Shown piece by piece: positions 14,991 to 24,147 of a stretch of 33,845 bases of DNA (the first letter of the stretch is position 1; each line of letters opens with the position of its first letter). The notes beneath the pieces were generated by a model. It did not search any database. It was given only the letters and a program-made list of their open reading frames with translations, and was not told the DNA's origin. The stretch spans positions 1 to 33,845 of the forward strand of contig JAVJUS010000144.1 of NCBI GenBank assembly GCA_040220455.1. Direction: 5' to 3'. This stretch comes from JAVJUS01 sp040220455. Lineage in GTDB: Bacteria; Pseudomonadota; Alphaproteobacteria; DSM-16000; Inquilinaceae. Both the position numbers and the translations under genes were made by a program.

Positions 14991-16922
14991 TCAGCCGACC
15001 AGCTCGGCGATGCGCCGCCCCAGCTCGTCCGGCAGGACGGGCTTGTGCAGCACGACGAAACCGCTGCGCTGCGCCGCCTTCAGGCGCTCCGGCGTGGTAT
15101 CGCCGGTCAGCAGGATCGCGGGCGAGCGCAGGCCCAGGCGCTCCTGCACGGTGCGAATCGCCGAGCCGCCATCGGCGCCGCCGCCCAGATTGAAGTCCGC
15201 GATCAGCAGGTCGGGCGGCCGGCGCCCCTCGGAAAGCCGGGAGACCAGCTCGTCCATGTCCGGCGCGGCGACCACGTCGTAGCCCGCGGCCTCCAGCGAC
15301 AGGGCCAGCGCCTCGAGCACGGCGCGGTCGTTGTCGATCAGGGCGATCCGGCCGCCCGCCGCCTCCCGGCCGACAGCCGCGGCGATCGCGTCGCCGACGG
15401 GCGTGTCGGCGGCGATCGGCGGCAGCCGCCGGGTCCCGGCCGCATCGGCGAGCGGCACGTCGATCTCGAAGACCGTGCCCTTGCCCACCGTCGAGCGCAC
15501 GGAAACCGGATGGCGCAGCAGCCGGGCCAGCCCCTCGACGATCGACAGCCCGATGCCGAGCCCGCGCTGGGGATCGCGCGAGGCGCTGTCGAGCTGGCGG
15601 AATTCCTCGAAAACGATCTTGAGGCTTTCCGACGGGATGCCGACTCCGGTGTCCCAGACCTGGATGCGCAGCGCCTCGCCGCGCTGGCGCGCGCCGATCA
15701 GCACGCCGCCCGCCTCGGTGTACTTCACGGCGTTGGCGACGAGGTTGTCGAGCACCCGGTGCAGCAGGTGCGGGTCGCTGACCACGCGCAGATGGCTGGG
15801 CCGGACCCGGAATTCCAGCCCGCGGGCCGCCGCCTGGGGGATATAGACCTCGGCCAGCCGATCGAACAGGTCGTCGAGCTCGAACGTCACCGGCTCGGGC
15901 ACGACCACGCCGGCGTCCAGGCGCGACATGTCGAGCAGCCGGGTCAGCATGTCCTGCAGGCATTCCAGCGACCGGCCCAGCTTGGCCACCGCGTCCCGCG
16001 TCTCCGTCGGCAGCGGGCAGCGCGCCAGCACGGACTGCAGCATCACCGCCGCCTGGAGCGGCTGGCGCAGGTCGTGCGTGGCGGCCGCCAGGAACCGCGA
16101 TTTGGCGGCGTTGGCCTGCTCGGCCTGGTCCTTGGCCGAACGCAAGGCCGCCTCGGCGCGCTTGCGCGTCGTTATGTCTCGCGACACGCCGCGATAGCCG
16201 CGGAACTGCCCCTGCTCGTCGAAATAGGGCCGGCCGTCGAGCTCGCGCCAGACCTTGTCGCCGTTGGGCAGGGTCCGGGAATAGACATAGGCCTTGATCG
16301 GCAGATGCTGGGCCATCAGCCCGTCGAGGTCGCGCGGATCCTCGCACACCGCGCCGGCGTCGGAGATCACCTCCCCCGGGGTGCGGCCGATCTGCTCGGC
16401 GAAGGGCAGCGAGGGCCGATCGCCGGCACGCCCGCGGACCAGGACCATGCGGCCCTCGGCGTTGGTCTCCCAGAACGAATCCGAGGCCGCCTGGGTGAAG
16501 TCGCGGAAGCGCTGCTCGCTCTCGTGCAGCTCGCGGGCCTTGCGCACCTGGTCGGTGATGTCGGTCAGGGTGACCATGATCCGCACGACGCGCCCGTCAT
16601 CGGAGAAGATCGGCGCGTAGGTGCGACGGACATGGAGCTGACGGCCGCGCACCGGGTAGACGTCGTCGTATTCGACCGGCGCGCGGGAATCGATGCAGCG
16701 GTTGAGGAAGACCAGCGCACGCCGGACGTTGTCCTGGGGCATGAACTGCCCGGGACGGCCGCCGTGCACGTCGTTGTCGCCGAAGCCGACCAGGGCCTGT
16801 GCGCGCTTGTTGACTGCTATGTACCGGTGGTTGCCGCCGGAGGCGACCTCGATCATGGCCGCCGGCGCGCCGAACGCCTCCAGCGTGGCGCGCACTTCGT
16901 CGACGCTCGCCGTGGCCAGCAT
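14991..16922 (-). CDS. Soluble PAS-PAS hybrid histidine kinase with receiver domain
   Basis: A 643-residue sensor kinase without membrane segments, so it senses a cytosolic signal. PAS 1 spans about 10-125 and PAS 2 about 140-255 (ending RGYRGVSRDITTRKRAE). The H-box is FLAAATHDLRQPL with H283. The N-box is DNLVANAVKYTEAG (about 392-405), with G-boxes DTGVGIP (424-430) and GLGIGLSIV (454-462). A C-terminal receiver spans about 525-640, with acidic D530 and D532, phospho-acceptor D576 (LLIADFNLGGG) and K627. The HDLRQPLQA type of H-box is common in bacterial hybrid kinases with a single C-terminal receiver. No partner regulator lies beside it. Confidence 0.93.
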   Translation of the reverse strand: MLATASVDEVRATLEAFGAPAAMIEVASGGNHRYIAVNKRAQALVGFGDNDVHGGRPGQFMPQDNVRRALVFLNRCIDSRAPVEYDDVYPVRGRQLHVRRTYAPIFSDDGRVVRIMVTLTDITDQVRKARELHESEQRFRDFTQAASDSFWETNAEGRMVLVRGRAGDRPSLPFAEQIGRTPGEVISDAGAVCEDPRDLDGLMAQHLPIKAYVYSRTLPNGDKVWRELDGRPYFDEQGQFRGYRGVSRDITTRKRAEAALRSAKDQAEQANAAKSRFLAAATHDLRQPLQAAVMLQSVLARCPLPTETRDAVAKLGRSLECLQDMLTRLLDMSRLDAGVVVPEPVTFELDDLFDRLAEVYIPQAAARGLEFRVRPSHLRVVSDPHLLHRVLDNLVANAVKYTEAGGVLIGARQRGEALRIQVWDTGVGIPSESLKIVFEEFRQLDSASRDPQRGLGIGLSIVEGLARLLRHPVSVRSTVGKGTVFEIDVPLADAAGTRRLPPIAADTPVGDAIAAAVGREAAGGRIALIDNDRAVLEALALSLEAAGYDVVAAPDMDELVSRLSEGRRPPDLLIADFNLGGGADGGSAIRTVQERLGLRSPAILLTGDTTPERLKAAQRSGFVVLHKPVLPDELGRRIAELVG

Positions 16923-16926
16923 CGCC

Positions 16927-16961
16927 CTGTACGATCCCCCTCGGTGAAGCTGTACAATCCC
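16927..16961 (-). promoter_or_regulatory. Pair of direct 12-base repeats ahead of the histidine kinase
   Basis: CTGTACGATCCC (16927-16938) and CTGTACAATCCC (16950-16961) differ at one base and start 23 bases apart, about two helical turns, immediately before the kinase ATG. It could be an operator, or an RNA site overlapping the translation start. Confidence 0.3.
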
Positions 16962-17050
16962 TACGTCGGACCATACGCCTTCACGAACGAAAAACCACGA
17001 GAATTCGCATTCCCGTGCACGCCCGGCGCGCGCCGGGGCGGAAACGGTTA

Positions 17051-17083
17051 CGGGCGGGTGGGCCGGCTCGCTCGCCCCGCCCG
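17051..17083 (-). terminator. Possible terminator hairpin after pepF
   Basis: A perfect 8-bp stem CGGGCGGG (17051-17058) / CCCGCCCG (17076-17083) with a 17-base loop. On the minus strand it is followed by TAACCGTTTCC, a poor T-tract. It sits 42 bases past the peptidase stop. Confidence 0.3.
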
Positions 17084-17124
17084 CGCTCCGGCCCCGCCCC
17101 CGGGCGCTCAGCCGGGCCAGGCGC

Positions 17125-18942
17125 TCAGCCCATCGCCTCGAGCTCGTCGACCATGCCCTCGATCAGGCCGAGGCCCTTGCGCCAGAAGCCCGGATCGCTC
17201 GCATCCAGGCCGAACGGGGCGAGCAGCTCGCGATGGTGAAGCGTGCCGCCGGCCTGGAGCAAGTCCAGGTACTTTTCGGCGAAACCCGCCTCGGCCTGCT
17301 CGTAGACCGCGAACAGGGAGTTCACGAGGCAGTCGCCGAAGGCATAGGCGTAGACGTAGAACGGCGCGTGCACGAAATGCGGGATCCCGGCCCAGAAGTG
17401 GCCGTAGGCGTCGTCGAAGCGCAGCGCCGGGCCGAGGCTCTCGCGCTGGACGTCGAGCCAGATCTCGGCCAGCCGCTCGCCGGACAGTTCGCCCTCGCGC
17501 CGCTCGGTGTGGACGCGCCGCTCGAACTCGAAGAAGGCGATCTGGCGGACCACGGTGTTGAGCTTGTCCTCCACCTTCTCGGCCAGGAGCGCCCGACGCC
17601 GCGCCGGATCGGCCTCGCGGTCGAGCAGCGTGCGGAAGGTCAGCATCTCGCCGAAGACGCTCGCCGTCTCCGCCAGGGTCAGCGGGGTCTCCGCCATCAG
17701 ATGGCCCTGCCCGGCCGCCAGCACCTGGTGCACGCCGTGGCCGAGCTCGTGGGCCAGCGTCATCACGTCGCGCGGCCGGCCCATGTAGTTGAGCAGGATG
17801 TAGGGATGGGCGCTCGGCACCGTCGGGTGGGAGAAGGCGCCCGGCGCCTTGCCCGCGCGCGGCGGCGCGTCGATCCAGCGATTGTCGAAGAAGCGCCGGC
17901 CGACCTCCGCCATGCGCGGGGTGAAGTCGCCATAGGCGTCGAGCACGAGGTCACGGGCCGTCGGCCAGTCGAAGCGCTGCTCGTCGGCATCGGGCAGCGG
18001 CGCGTTGCGGTCCCAGTAGTCGAGCGTGTCGCCGCCGAACCACCGGGCCTTGAGGGCGTAGTAGCGGTGCGACAGCCGCGGATAGGCCTCGCGCACCGCG
18101 TCGCGCAGGGCCTCGACCACCTCGTCCTCGACCCGATTGGCGAGATTGCGCGACGACCAGGGCTGCGCGAATTCCCGCCAGGAGTCCTCGATCTGCTTGT
18201 CCTTGGCGAGGGTGTTGGTGATCAGCGCGAACAGCCGGGCATTGTCGCCGTAGACCCGGCCCATGGCCTGCGCGGCCTCCTTGCGCCGGGCCGGGTCGCG
18301 GTCGGACAGGCAGTCCATGACCTGGGTCGCGGACAGTTCCTCCCCGCCGACGGGAAAGCGCAAGGCGGCCACCGTCTCGTCGAACAGCCGCGTCCAGGCA
18401 GCCCGGCCGGCGACGTGCTTCTCGTGCAGCAGGCGCTCGACCTCGTCGGAGAGCTGGTGGTCGCGCATGGCGCGCACGTCGCGCAGCCAGGGCCGATAGT
18501 GCGCGGTCTCCGGCGCCTCCAGCCGGCGCTCCAGCGTCGCCTCGTCCATCCGGTTGATCTCGAGCGTGAAGAAGAGGAGATCGCTCGAGATCTCGACCAC
18601 CGCCTCCTGCATCGCCTGCAGGAAGCGCCCGTTGCCCGGATCGGCCACGTCGCCGGCATAGACCAGGTAGGCGTAGCTCATGATCCGGCCCAGGATCTCG
18701 TCCAGCCGCTCGTACTCGGCGATCGCGGCGCCCAGGGCCTTGCCGTCGAGCGCGGCGACCCGGCCGCCATGCTCGGCGTGGAATCGCTCGGCGCCGGCGC
18801 GCACCTCCTCCAGGTCCCGCTTCAGCGCCGGCGAGTCGCGGCCGGGATAGAGATCGACCAGGTCCCACTCCGGCAGCGCCTCCGCCGGGGCTCCGGCTGC
18901 GGCGGCTCCGGTCGCGGTGTCGGGGCTGTGGGTCGGCGTCAT
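17125..18942 (-). CDS. pepF: M3-family oligoendopeptidase (PepF type)
   Basis: Cytosolic zinc metallopeptidase degrading short peptides. The zinc site is HELGH at 398-402 (H398 and H402 ligands, E399 catalytic). The third ligand is probably E425 in LAETASVFGE. The N-terminal helical domain (about 90-200) and a C-terminal part with PHFVHAPFYVYAYAFG match the PepF group. The length of 605 residues is normal. ATG 18940-18942 (MTPTHSPDTA) has GGGAGA just upstream. An in-frame ATG 19 codons earlier has none. Divergent from the indolepyruvate oxidoreductase gene. Confidence 0.93.
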   Translation of the reverse strand: MTPTHSPDTATGAAAAGAPAEALPEWDLVDLYPGRDSPALKRDLEEVRAGAERFHAEHGGRVAALDGKALGAAIAEYERLDEILGRIMSYAYLVYAGDVADPGNGRFLQAMQEAVVEISSDLLFFTLEINRMDEATLERRLEAPETAHYRPWLRDVRAMRDHQLSDEVERLLHEKHVAGRAAWTRLFDETVAALRFPVGGEELSATQVMDCLSDRDPARRKEAAQAMGRVYGDNARLFALITNTLAKDKQIEDSWREFAQPWSSRNLANRVEDEVVEALRDAVREAYPRLSHRYYALKARWFGGDTLDYWDRNAPLPDADEQRFDWPTARDLVLDAYGDFTPRMAEVGRRFFDNRWIDAPPRAGKAPGAFSHPTVPSAHPYILLNYMGRPRDVMTLAHELGHGVHQVLAAGQGHLMAETPLTLAETASVFGEMLTFRTLLDREADPARRRALLAEKVEDKLNTVVRQIAFFEFERRVHTERREGELSGERLAEIWLDVQRESLGPALRFDDAYGHFWAGIPHFVHAPFYVYAYAFGDCLVNSLFAVYEQAEAGFAEKYLDLLQAGGTLHHRELLAPFGLDASDPGFWRKGLGLIEGMVDELEAMG

Positions 18943-19252
18943 GACATCTCCCGTGCTTCGGTCCGGCGGCAATATGGCGCCTCCCTGGCCGGTGGCCAAG
19001 CGGCGCCGCGCCGCGCCCGGCTCCCGGCCCTCTCCTCCCTCCCCCGCCGCGCCGAGAGAGTCAGAAGCTTCCCCGTGGGCCGGCTCGACCCCTAATTTTC
19101 CATATTCCCCGACGAACGAACCTGACCCGTTCTTGCGTTCTCCGACCCCGGTCCCGGCGCCGATTGCTGCGGTCGGCGATGGAGCTTACGTTATCGGAAA
19201 TTGCGCGACCGAACGGCCTTCGCCGGGTCGCTGTGGCGGGGAGATGACGCCG
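18943..19252. other. Divergent intergenic region, pepF / indolepyruvate oxidoreductase
   Basis: 310 bases without a gene. It must hold the promoters of both divergent genes. An AT-rich patch at 19092-19108 is the likeliest opening site. I see no pair of -35/-10 boxes good enough to name, no palindrome and no small ORF with a ribosome site. The reading frame of the downstream gene stays open through this region but has no family-like sequence. Confidence 0.5.
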
Positions 19253-22200
19253 ATGACGCTGGCCCAGGTTCCGCTCGCCGACGTCACGCTCGACGACAAG
19301 TACACATTGGATGCCGGGCGCGTGTACCTCACCGGCGCCCAGGCGCTGGTCCGCCTGCCGCTGATGCAGCGCGAACGCGACGCCGCGGCGGGGCTGAACA
19401 CGGCCGGGTTCATCTCGGGCTATCGCGGCTCTCCGCTGGGCGGCTTCGACCAGCAGCTCTGGCGCGCGAAGACGCATCTGGAATCCCACGACATCCGCTT
19501 CCAGCCCGGGGTGAACGAGGATCTGGGCGCCACCGCCGTGTGGGGCAGCCAGCAGATCGGGCTGTGGCCGGGGGCGACCCATGACGGCGTCTTCGCCCTA
19601 TGGTACGGCAAGGGCCCCGGCGTCGATCGCTCGGGCGACGTCTTGAAGCACGCCAATTTCGCCGGCACCGCCGCCCATGGCGGCGTCCTGGCCCTGGCGG
19701 GCGACGACCACGCCTCGAAGTCCTCGACCGTGCCGCACCAGTCCGAGCACGCCTTCATGGCGGCGATGATCCCGGTGCTCAATCCGGCCAACGTTCAGGA
19801 GATCCTGGACTACGGCCTGCACGGCTGGGCGATGAGCCGGTATTCCGGCTGCTGGGTGGGCTTCAAGACCATCGCGGAGACGGTCGACAGCTCGGCCAGC
19901 GTCCATGTCGGCCCGGAGCGCGTCTCGATCGTCCTGCCCGAGGATTTCGAGATGCCGCCCGGCGGCCTCAACATCCGCTGGCCCGACCCGCCGCTGGTCC
20001 AGGAAGAGCGGCTGATGCGCCACAAGCTCTACGCGGCGCTGGCCTACGCTCGGGCCAACCGGCTCGACCGCATGGTGTGGGATGGCGGGGCCGAGCGGCG
20101 CTTCGGCATCGTGACGACGGGCAAGTCCTATCTCGACGTCCGCCAGGCCATGGAGGAGCTGGGCCTGGACGAGGCGGAGGCCCGGCGCCTGGGCATCGCG
20201 ATCTACAAGGTCGCCATGACCTGGCCGCTCGAGCCCGACGGCGTGCGCGCCTTCGCCGAGGACCTGGACGAGCTGGTCGTCGTCGAGGAGAAGCGCGCGC
20301 TGATCGAGAACCAGTTGAAGGAGCAGCTCTACAACTGGCACGCCGACAAGCGCCCGGTGATCGTCGGCAAGTTCGACGAGGCGCGGGACTGGATCCTGCC
20401 CTCGACCGCCGAGCTCTCGCCCGCGCGCATCGCCGCGGTGATCGGCCGCCGCCTGCTGGCCCACATGGACCATCCCGGCATCCGCGAACGGGTGGAGTTC
20501 CTGGAGGAAGCGGAGCGGCGCAAGGTCGTCAAGCACCCCTCGGCGATCGAGCGTCAGCCCTGGTACTGCTCGGGCTGCCCGCACAACACCTCGACCGTCG
20601 TGCCGGAGGGCAGCCGCGCGCTGGCCGGCATCGGCTGCCACTACATGGCGCTGTGGATGGACCGGTCGACGGAGACCTTCAGCCAGATGGGCGGCGAAGG
20701 CGTCGCGGCGATCGGCCAGCAGCCGTTCCGGGAGAGCGAGCACGTCTTCGTCAATCTGGGCGACGGCACCTACTACCACTCCGGCATCCTGGCGATCCGC
20801 GCCGCGCTCGCGGCCGGCATCAACATCACCTACAAGATCCTCTACAACGACGCCGTCGCGATGACCGGCGGCCAGCCGGTCGACGGCCAGCTCACCGTCG
20901 CGATGATCGCCCACCAGCTCCTCGCCGAGGGGGTCGAGCGCATCGTCGTCGTCTCCGACGAGCCGGAGCGCTACGGCGTCTCCTCGGGGCTGCCGACCGG
21001 CACGCCGGTCGAACATCGTGACGAGCTCGACGCCATCCAGCGCGACCTGCGCGAGACGCCCGGCGTCACGGCAATGATCTACGACCAGACCTGCGCGGCG
21101 GAGAAGCGGCGCCGGCGCAAGCGCGGCACGATGGCGGACCCGGACCGCCGGGTCGTCATAAACGAGCTGGTCTGCGAGGGCTGCGGCGACTGCTCGCGCC
21201 AGTCGAACTGCCTGTCGGTCGTGCCGATCGAGACCGAATACGGGCGCAAGCGGGCGATCGACCAGTCGACCTGCAACAAGGACTTCTCCTGCGTGAAGGG
21301 CTTCTGCCCGAGCTTCGTCAGCGTCTCCGGCGCGACGCCGCGCAAGCCCGACCCGGCCGCCGCCGACGCGCCCGACTTCGCCGCGCTGCCGGAACCGAGC
21401 CTGCCGGCGCTCGACGGCCCGTTCAGCATCCTGGTCACCGGCGTCGGCGGCACCGGGGTGGTGACGATCGGCGCGCTGCTGGGCATGGCGGCGCATCTGG
21501 AGGGCAAGGGCTGCTCGGTGCTCGACCAGACGGGCCTCGCCCAGAAGGGCGGCGCCGTGATGAGCCATGTCCGCCTGGCCGACAGCCCGGAGGGCATCCA
21601 CGCCGTGCGCGTCGCCGCCGGGGAGGCGAACCTGATCCTGGGCTGCGACCTGCCCGTCGCCGCCGGTCCCGAGGCCCGCAGCACGGTCAAGCCCGGTGTG
21701 ACCCGGGCGATCCTCAACGACCACGAATCGATCACCGGCGCCTTCACCCGGAACCCGGACTGGCAGTTCCCGAGGGGCTCCATGGTCGAGGCCGTGGCCG
21801 GCACGACCGGCGACCCGGCCCTGGTCGAGGCGCTGGACGCGACCCATCTGGCGACCCGGCTGCTCGGCGATTCGATCGCGACCAACCTGTTCATGCTCGG
21901 CTACGCCTGGCAGCGCGGGCTGGTCCCGCTGAGCGCGGCGGCCATCGACAAGGCCATCGCGCTCAACGGCGTCGCGGTGCGCATGAACCGGGAGGCCTTT
22001 CTCTGGGGCCGGCGCGCCGCCCATGACCGGGCGGCGGTGGAAGCGATCGTCGACCGCGCCGCCGAGGCCGCCCGCGCCGATCGCCGGCCGTCGGAAGACC
22101 TCGAGACCCTGGTCGCCCGGCGCCGCGACTTCCTGACCGGCTGGCAGGACGCGGCCTGGGCCAAGCGCTACACGGACCTGGTGGCGCGGGCGCGCGCGGC

Positions 22201-22795
22201 GGAGACCGCTCTCGAAGGCGCCGCCGCGCCCGCCGGCGACGGGTCGACGCCGCTGGGCGCCCTGCCGCTGACCGAGGCGGTCGCCCGGTCGGCCTTCAAG
22301 CTCATGTCCTACAAGGACGAGTACGAGGTGGCGCGCCTGTTCACCGACGGCAGCTTCGCCCGCCAGATCCGCGAGCAGTTCTCCGGCGATCCGAAGCTGA
22401 AGTTCCACATGGCCCCGCCCCTGATCGCCGACCGCGACCCGACGACCGGGCACCTGAAGAAGGCGACCTTCGGGCCCTGGATGATGCCGGCCTTCCGCGT
22501 GCTGGCGACGCTCAAGCGCCTGCGCGGCACCAAGCTCGACATCTTCGGCTATTCCGCCGAGCGGCGGATGGAGCGCCGGCTGATCGAAGAGTACCGGGAG
22601 ACGGTGGAGATCCTGCTCGCCGGCCTGACCGCCGCGAACCGCGACCTGGCCGTCGAGATCGCGGCCCTGCCGATGGAGATGCGCGGCTTCGGCCACGTCA
22701 AGGAAGCCAATGTCGAGCGCGCCAAGGCCCGCGAGGCGGAGCTTCTGGCTCGTTTCCGCCACCCGCCGGAGCCCGCGCGCGTCGCGGCGGAGTGA
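19253..22795 (+). CDS. Indolepyruvate ferredoxin oxidoreductase, fused alpha/beta
   Basis: A fused 2-oxoacid:acceptor oxidoreductase that decarboxylates aryl pyruvates (from aromatic amino acids) to acyl-CoA using TPP and Fe-S clusters. The N-terminal pyrimidine-binding region includes GFISGYRGSPLGGFD. WYCSGCPHNTST begins the TPP-binding part, with GDGTYYHSG (about 503) and NDAVAMTGGQ (about 540). Cysteines CEGCGDC (C641, C644, C647), C653 and CNKDFSCVKGFC could hold Fe-S clusters. The gamma-like domain starts at about 720 (LVTGVGGTGVVTIGALLG, GLAQKGGAVMSHVR). ATG 19253 is chosen because GGGGAG is 9 bases before it; ATG 19244 abuts that site. The 1180 residues match fused family members. Confidence 0.94.
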   Translation: MTLAQVPLADVTLDDKYTLDAGRVYLTGAQALVRLPLMQRERDAAAGLNTAGFISGYRGSPLGGFDQQLWRAKTHLESHDIRFQPGVNEDLGATAVWGSQQIGLWPGATHDGVFALWYGKGPGVDRSGDVLKHANFAGTAAHGGVLALAGDDHASKSSTVPHQSEHAFMAAMIPVLNPANVQEILDYGLHGWAMSRYSGCWVGFKTIAETVDSSASVHVGPERVSIVLPEDFEMPPGGLNIRWPDPPLVQEERLMRHKLYAALAYARANRLDRMVWDGGAERRFGIVTTGKSYLDVRQAMEELGLDEAEARRLGIAIYKVAMTWPLEPDGVRAFAEDLDELVVVEEKRALIENQLKEQLYNWHADKRPVIVGKFDEARDWILPSTAELSPARIAAVIGRRLLAHMDHPGIRERVEFLEEAERRKVVKHPSAIERQPWYCSGCPHNTSTVVPEGSRALAGIGCHYMALWMDRSTETFSQMGGEGVAAIGQQPFRESEHVFVNLGDGTYYHSGILAIRAALAAGINITYKILYNDAVAMTGGQPVDGQLTVAMIAHQLLAEGVERIVVVSDEPERYGVSSGLPTGTPVEHRDELDAIQRDLRETPGVTAMIYDQTCAAEKRRRRKRGTMADPDRRVVINELVCEGCGDCSRQSNCLSVVPIETEYGRKRAIDQSTCNKDFSCVKGFCPSFVSVSGATPRKPDPAAADAPDFAALPEPSLPALDGPFSILVTGVGGTGVVTIGALLGMAAHLEGKGCSVLDQTGLAQKGGAVMSHVRLADSPEGIHAVRVAAGEANLILGCDLPVAAGPEARSTVKPGVTRAILNDHESITGAFTRNPDWQFPRGSMVEAVAGTTGDPALVEALDATHLATRLLGDSIATNLFMLGYAWQRGLVPLSAAAIDKAIALNGVAVRMNREAFLWGRRAAHDRAAVEAIVDRAAEAARADRRPSEDLETLVARRRDFLTGWQDAAWAKRYTDLVARARAAETALEGAAAPAGDGSTPLGALPLTEAVARSAFKLMSYKDEYEVARLFTDGSFARQIREQFSGDPKLKFHMAPPLIADRDPTTGHLKKATFGPWMMPAFRVLATLKRLRGTKLDIFGYSAERRMERRLIEEYRETVEILLAGLTAANRDLAVEIAALPMEMRGFGHVKEANVERAKAREAELLARFRHPPEPARVAAE

Positions 22796-22810
22796 GGGCT
22801 TCCGGGCGCC

Positions 22811-22827
22811 GGCACCCGGCGGGTGCC
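22811..22827. terminator. Hairpin between converging genes
   Basis: GGCACCC-GGC-GGGTGCC, a perfect 7-bp stem with a 3-base loop, lies in the 34-base gap between the oxidoreductase and bactofilin stops. There is no T-run on either strand, so a terminator role is uncertain. Confidence 0.35.
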
Positions 22828-22829
22828 CG

Positions 22830-23315
22830 CTACCGCACCACGTCGCGGCCGGCGTTCTCGTCGAAGTAGCTCTTGGGCCGCCAGGGCATGGGGCCGTCGA
22901 TCTTGGCGCCGCGCTCCACCTCGATCTCGTGGTGGAGGACGTTGCCCGAGACCTCGGCCGTGCCGCGGATGCTGACCGTGAACGCCTCGACCCGGCCGGA
23001 AACCGCGCCCCGGATCTCCGCCGTGCGGGCCTGGATGCCGCCGTGGACGGCGCCGCCGCGCTCGACCGTCACCGACGGCGCGGCCACCACGCCCTCGATC
23101 CACCCGGCGACCTCGACCGGATCGTCGGAATAGAGGTCGCCGACGATGACGAGGCCCGCAGCGATGCGGGTGGTTGTCGGCTCGGGCGCGCCACGCGAGG
23201 CCCGCACCGGCGCACGCTCGGCCGTGGCCGGCGGCGTCGGGGCGGGCGCCGCGCCCGGGCGCTCGGCGCCGCCCTTGGCCCCGCCGCCGGATGAGCCGCC
23301 GCGAAGTCTCAGCAT
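22830..23315 (-). CDS. Bactofilin-family polymer-forming cytoskeletal protein (second of pair)
   Basis: A 161-residue bactofilin. A Gly/Ala/Pro-rich unstructured lead (about 1-45) precedes a beta-helical core with repeating short strands: IAAGLVIVGDLYSDDPVEVAGWIEG, then VTVERGGAVHGGI, AEIRGAVSGRVEA and IRGTAEVSGNVLHHEIEVERGAKIDG. Bactofilins self-assemble into filaments without nucleotide and act as scaffolds for cell shape or polar complexes. The start ATG 23313-23315 lies 17 bases after the stop of the other bactofilin, so the two are surely co-transcribed. The tail reads YFDENAGRDVVR. Confidence 0.85.
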   Translation of the reverse strand: MLRLRGGSSGGGAKGGAERPGAAPAPTPPATAERAPVRASRGAPEPTTTRIAAGLVIVGDLYSDDPVEVAGWIEGVVAAPSVTVERGGAVHGGIQARTAEIRGAVSGRVEAFTVSIRGTAEVSGNVLHHEIEVERGAKIDGPMPWRPKSYFDENAGRDVVR

Positions 23316-23332
23316 CGCGACCGCCGGCTCCG

Positions 23333-24013
23333 TCAGCTCCCGGCCTTGGCCGGGGCGGGCGACGGCCCGTCGGAGACGTACTTGCCGGCCGCCGCGTCGG
23401 AGGCGCCGTTGCTGCCGGCGTTCCCGCTGCCGTTGCCGGAGGCGGCCTTGGCCTGGCCGGAGCCGCCGCCCGACGAGGCCGGCGCGGACGCCGCCGGCTT
23501 CGGCTCGGCGGCCTGCTTCGGCGGCGCCAAGCGATGGACCTGCCCTTCGACGACGGCGCCTTCCTCCATCGCCAGGGTCTGGTAGGCGATATCGCCCTCC
23601 ATGACGCCGGTGGCGGCGATGCGCACCTTCTCGGCGGCGACCTGGCCCTTGATCGAGCCCATGATCTGCACCGTCTCCGCCTCGATGGCGCCGTCGACGG
23701 TCGCGTTCTCCGCCACGGTCAGCGTCCGGCACCGGATGTCGCCCTCGACCCGGCCGCGGATCTGGATGTCGTCGTCGGATTCCAGATTGCCGACCACGCG
23801 CAGATGGGCGCTGATCACCGATTCCTCGCGCGGCCCGCCGCCGGCCGGGGCCGTCGACGACGACGGCGAGCCCGACGAGCCGAACCGGGTGCCGCCGGGC
23901 GCCCCGGAGGCGGCCGTGGAAGGCGCCGGGGCCGGCGTCGCCGCCGGTGCCGGGCGCGCGGTCTCGGCCCGCGTGGACTCGCTCTGGCCGCCGCGCTCGT
24001 CTCTCTTGAACAT
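23333..24013 (-). CDS. Bactofilin-family polymer-forming cytoskeletal protein (first of pair)
   Basis: A 226-residue bactofilin with a beta-helical core at about 65-165: SVISAHLRVVGNLESDDDIQIRGRVEGDI, then TVAENATVDGAIEAETVQIMGSIKG and AYQTLAMEEGAVVEGQVHRL. The core is flanked by disordered Ala/Pro/Ser-rich arms on both sides (1-64 and 166-226, with Gly/Ser/Asn-rich stretches), longer than in typical short bactofilins. The ATG 24011-24013 follows AAGGGGAG by about 6 bases. Probably first gene of a two-gene unit. Confidence 0.9.
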   Translation of the reverse strand: MFKRDERGGQSESTRAETARPAPAATPAPAPSTAASGAPGGTRFGSSGSPSSSTAPAGGGPREESVISAHLRVVGNLESDDDIQIRGRVEGDIRCRTLTVAENATVDGAIEAETVQIMGSIKGQVAAEKVRIAATGVMEGDIAYQTLAMEEGAVVEGQVHRLAPPKQAAEPKPAASAPASSGGGSGQAKAASGNGSGNAGSNGASDAAAGKYVSDGPSPAPAKAGS

Positions 24014-24147
24014 GATGCACTCCCCTTAGCGTCGAGCCGAACCCGCCGGGGGACTATACGCCGCTCGACGTCATCCGCCCATATCGCCGACATGCCCGAT
24101 CGGAATCGAGACTCTATCGATCGGCGATGGCAAGGGTATGACGACGC

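Noticed and set aside
19598..22762. A 1054-codon open frame on the minus strand inside the indolepyruvate oxidoreductase gene
   Set aside because: It is an antisense shadow caused by high GC content. Its translation is low-complexity Arg/Gly/Asp/His-rich with no motif, while the plus-strand frame has clear domains.
22830..24020. A single 396-residue minus-strand protein covering both bactofilins
   Set aside because: The first half is out of frame relative to the real first bactofilin. Two separate bactofilin genes with proper starts explain the region.
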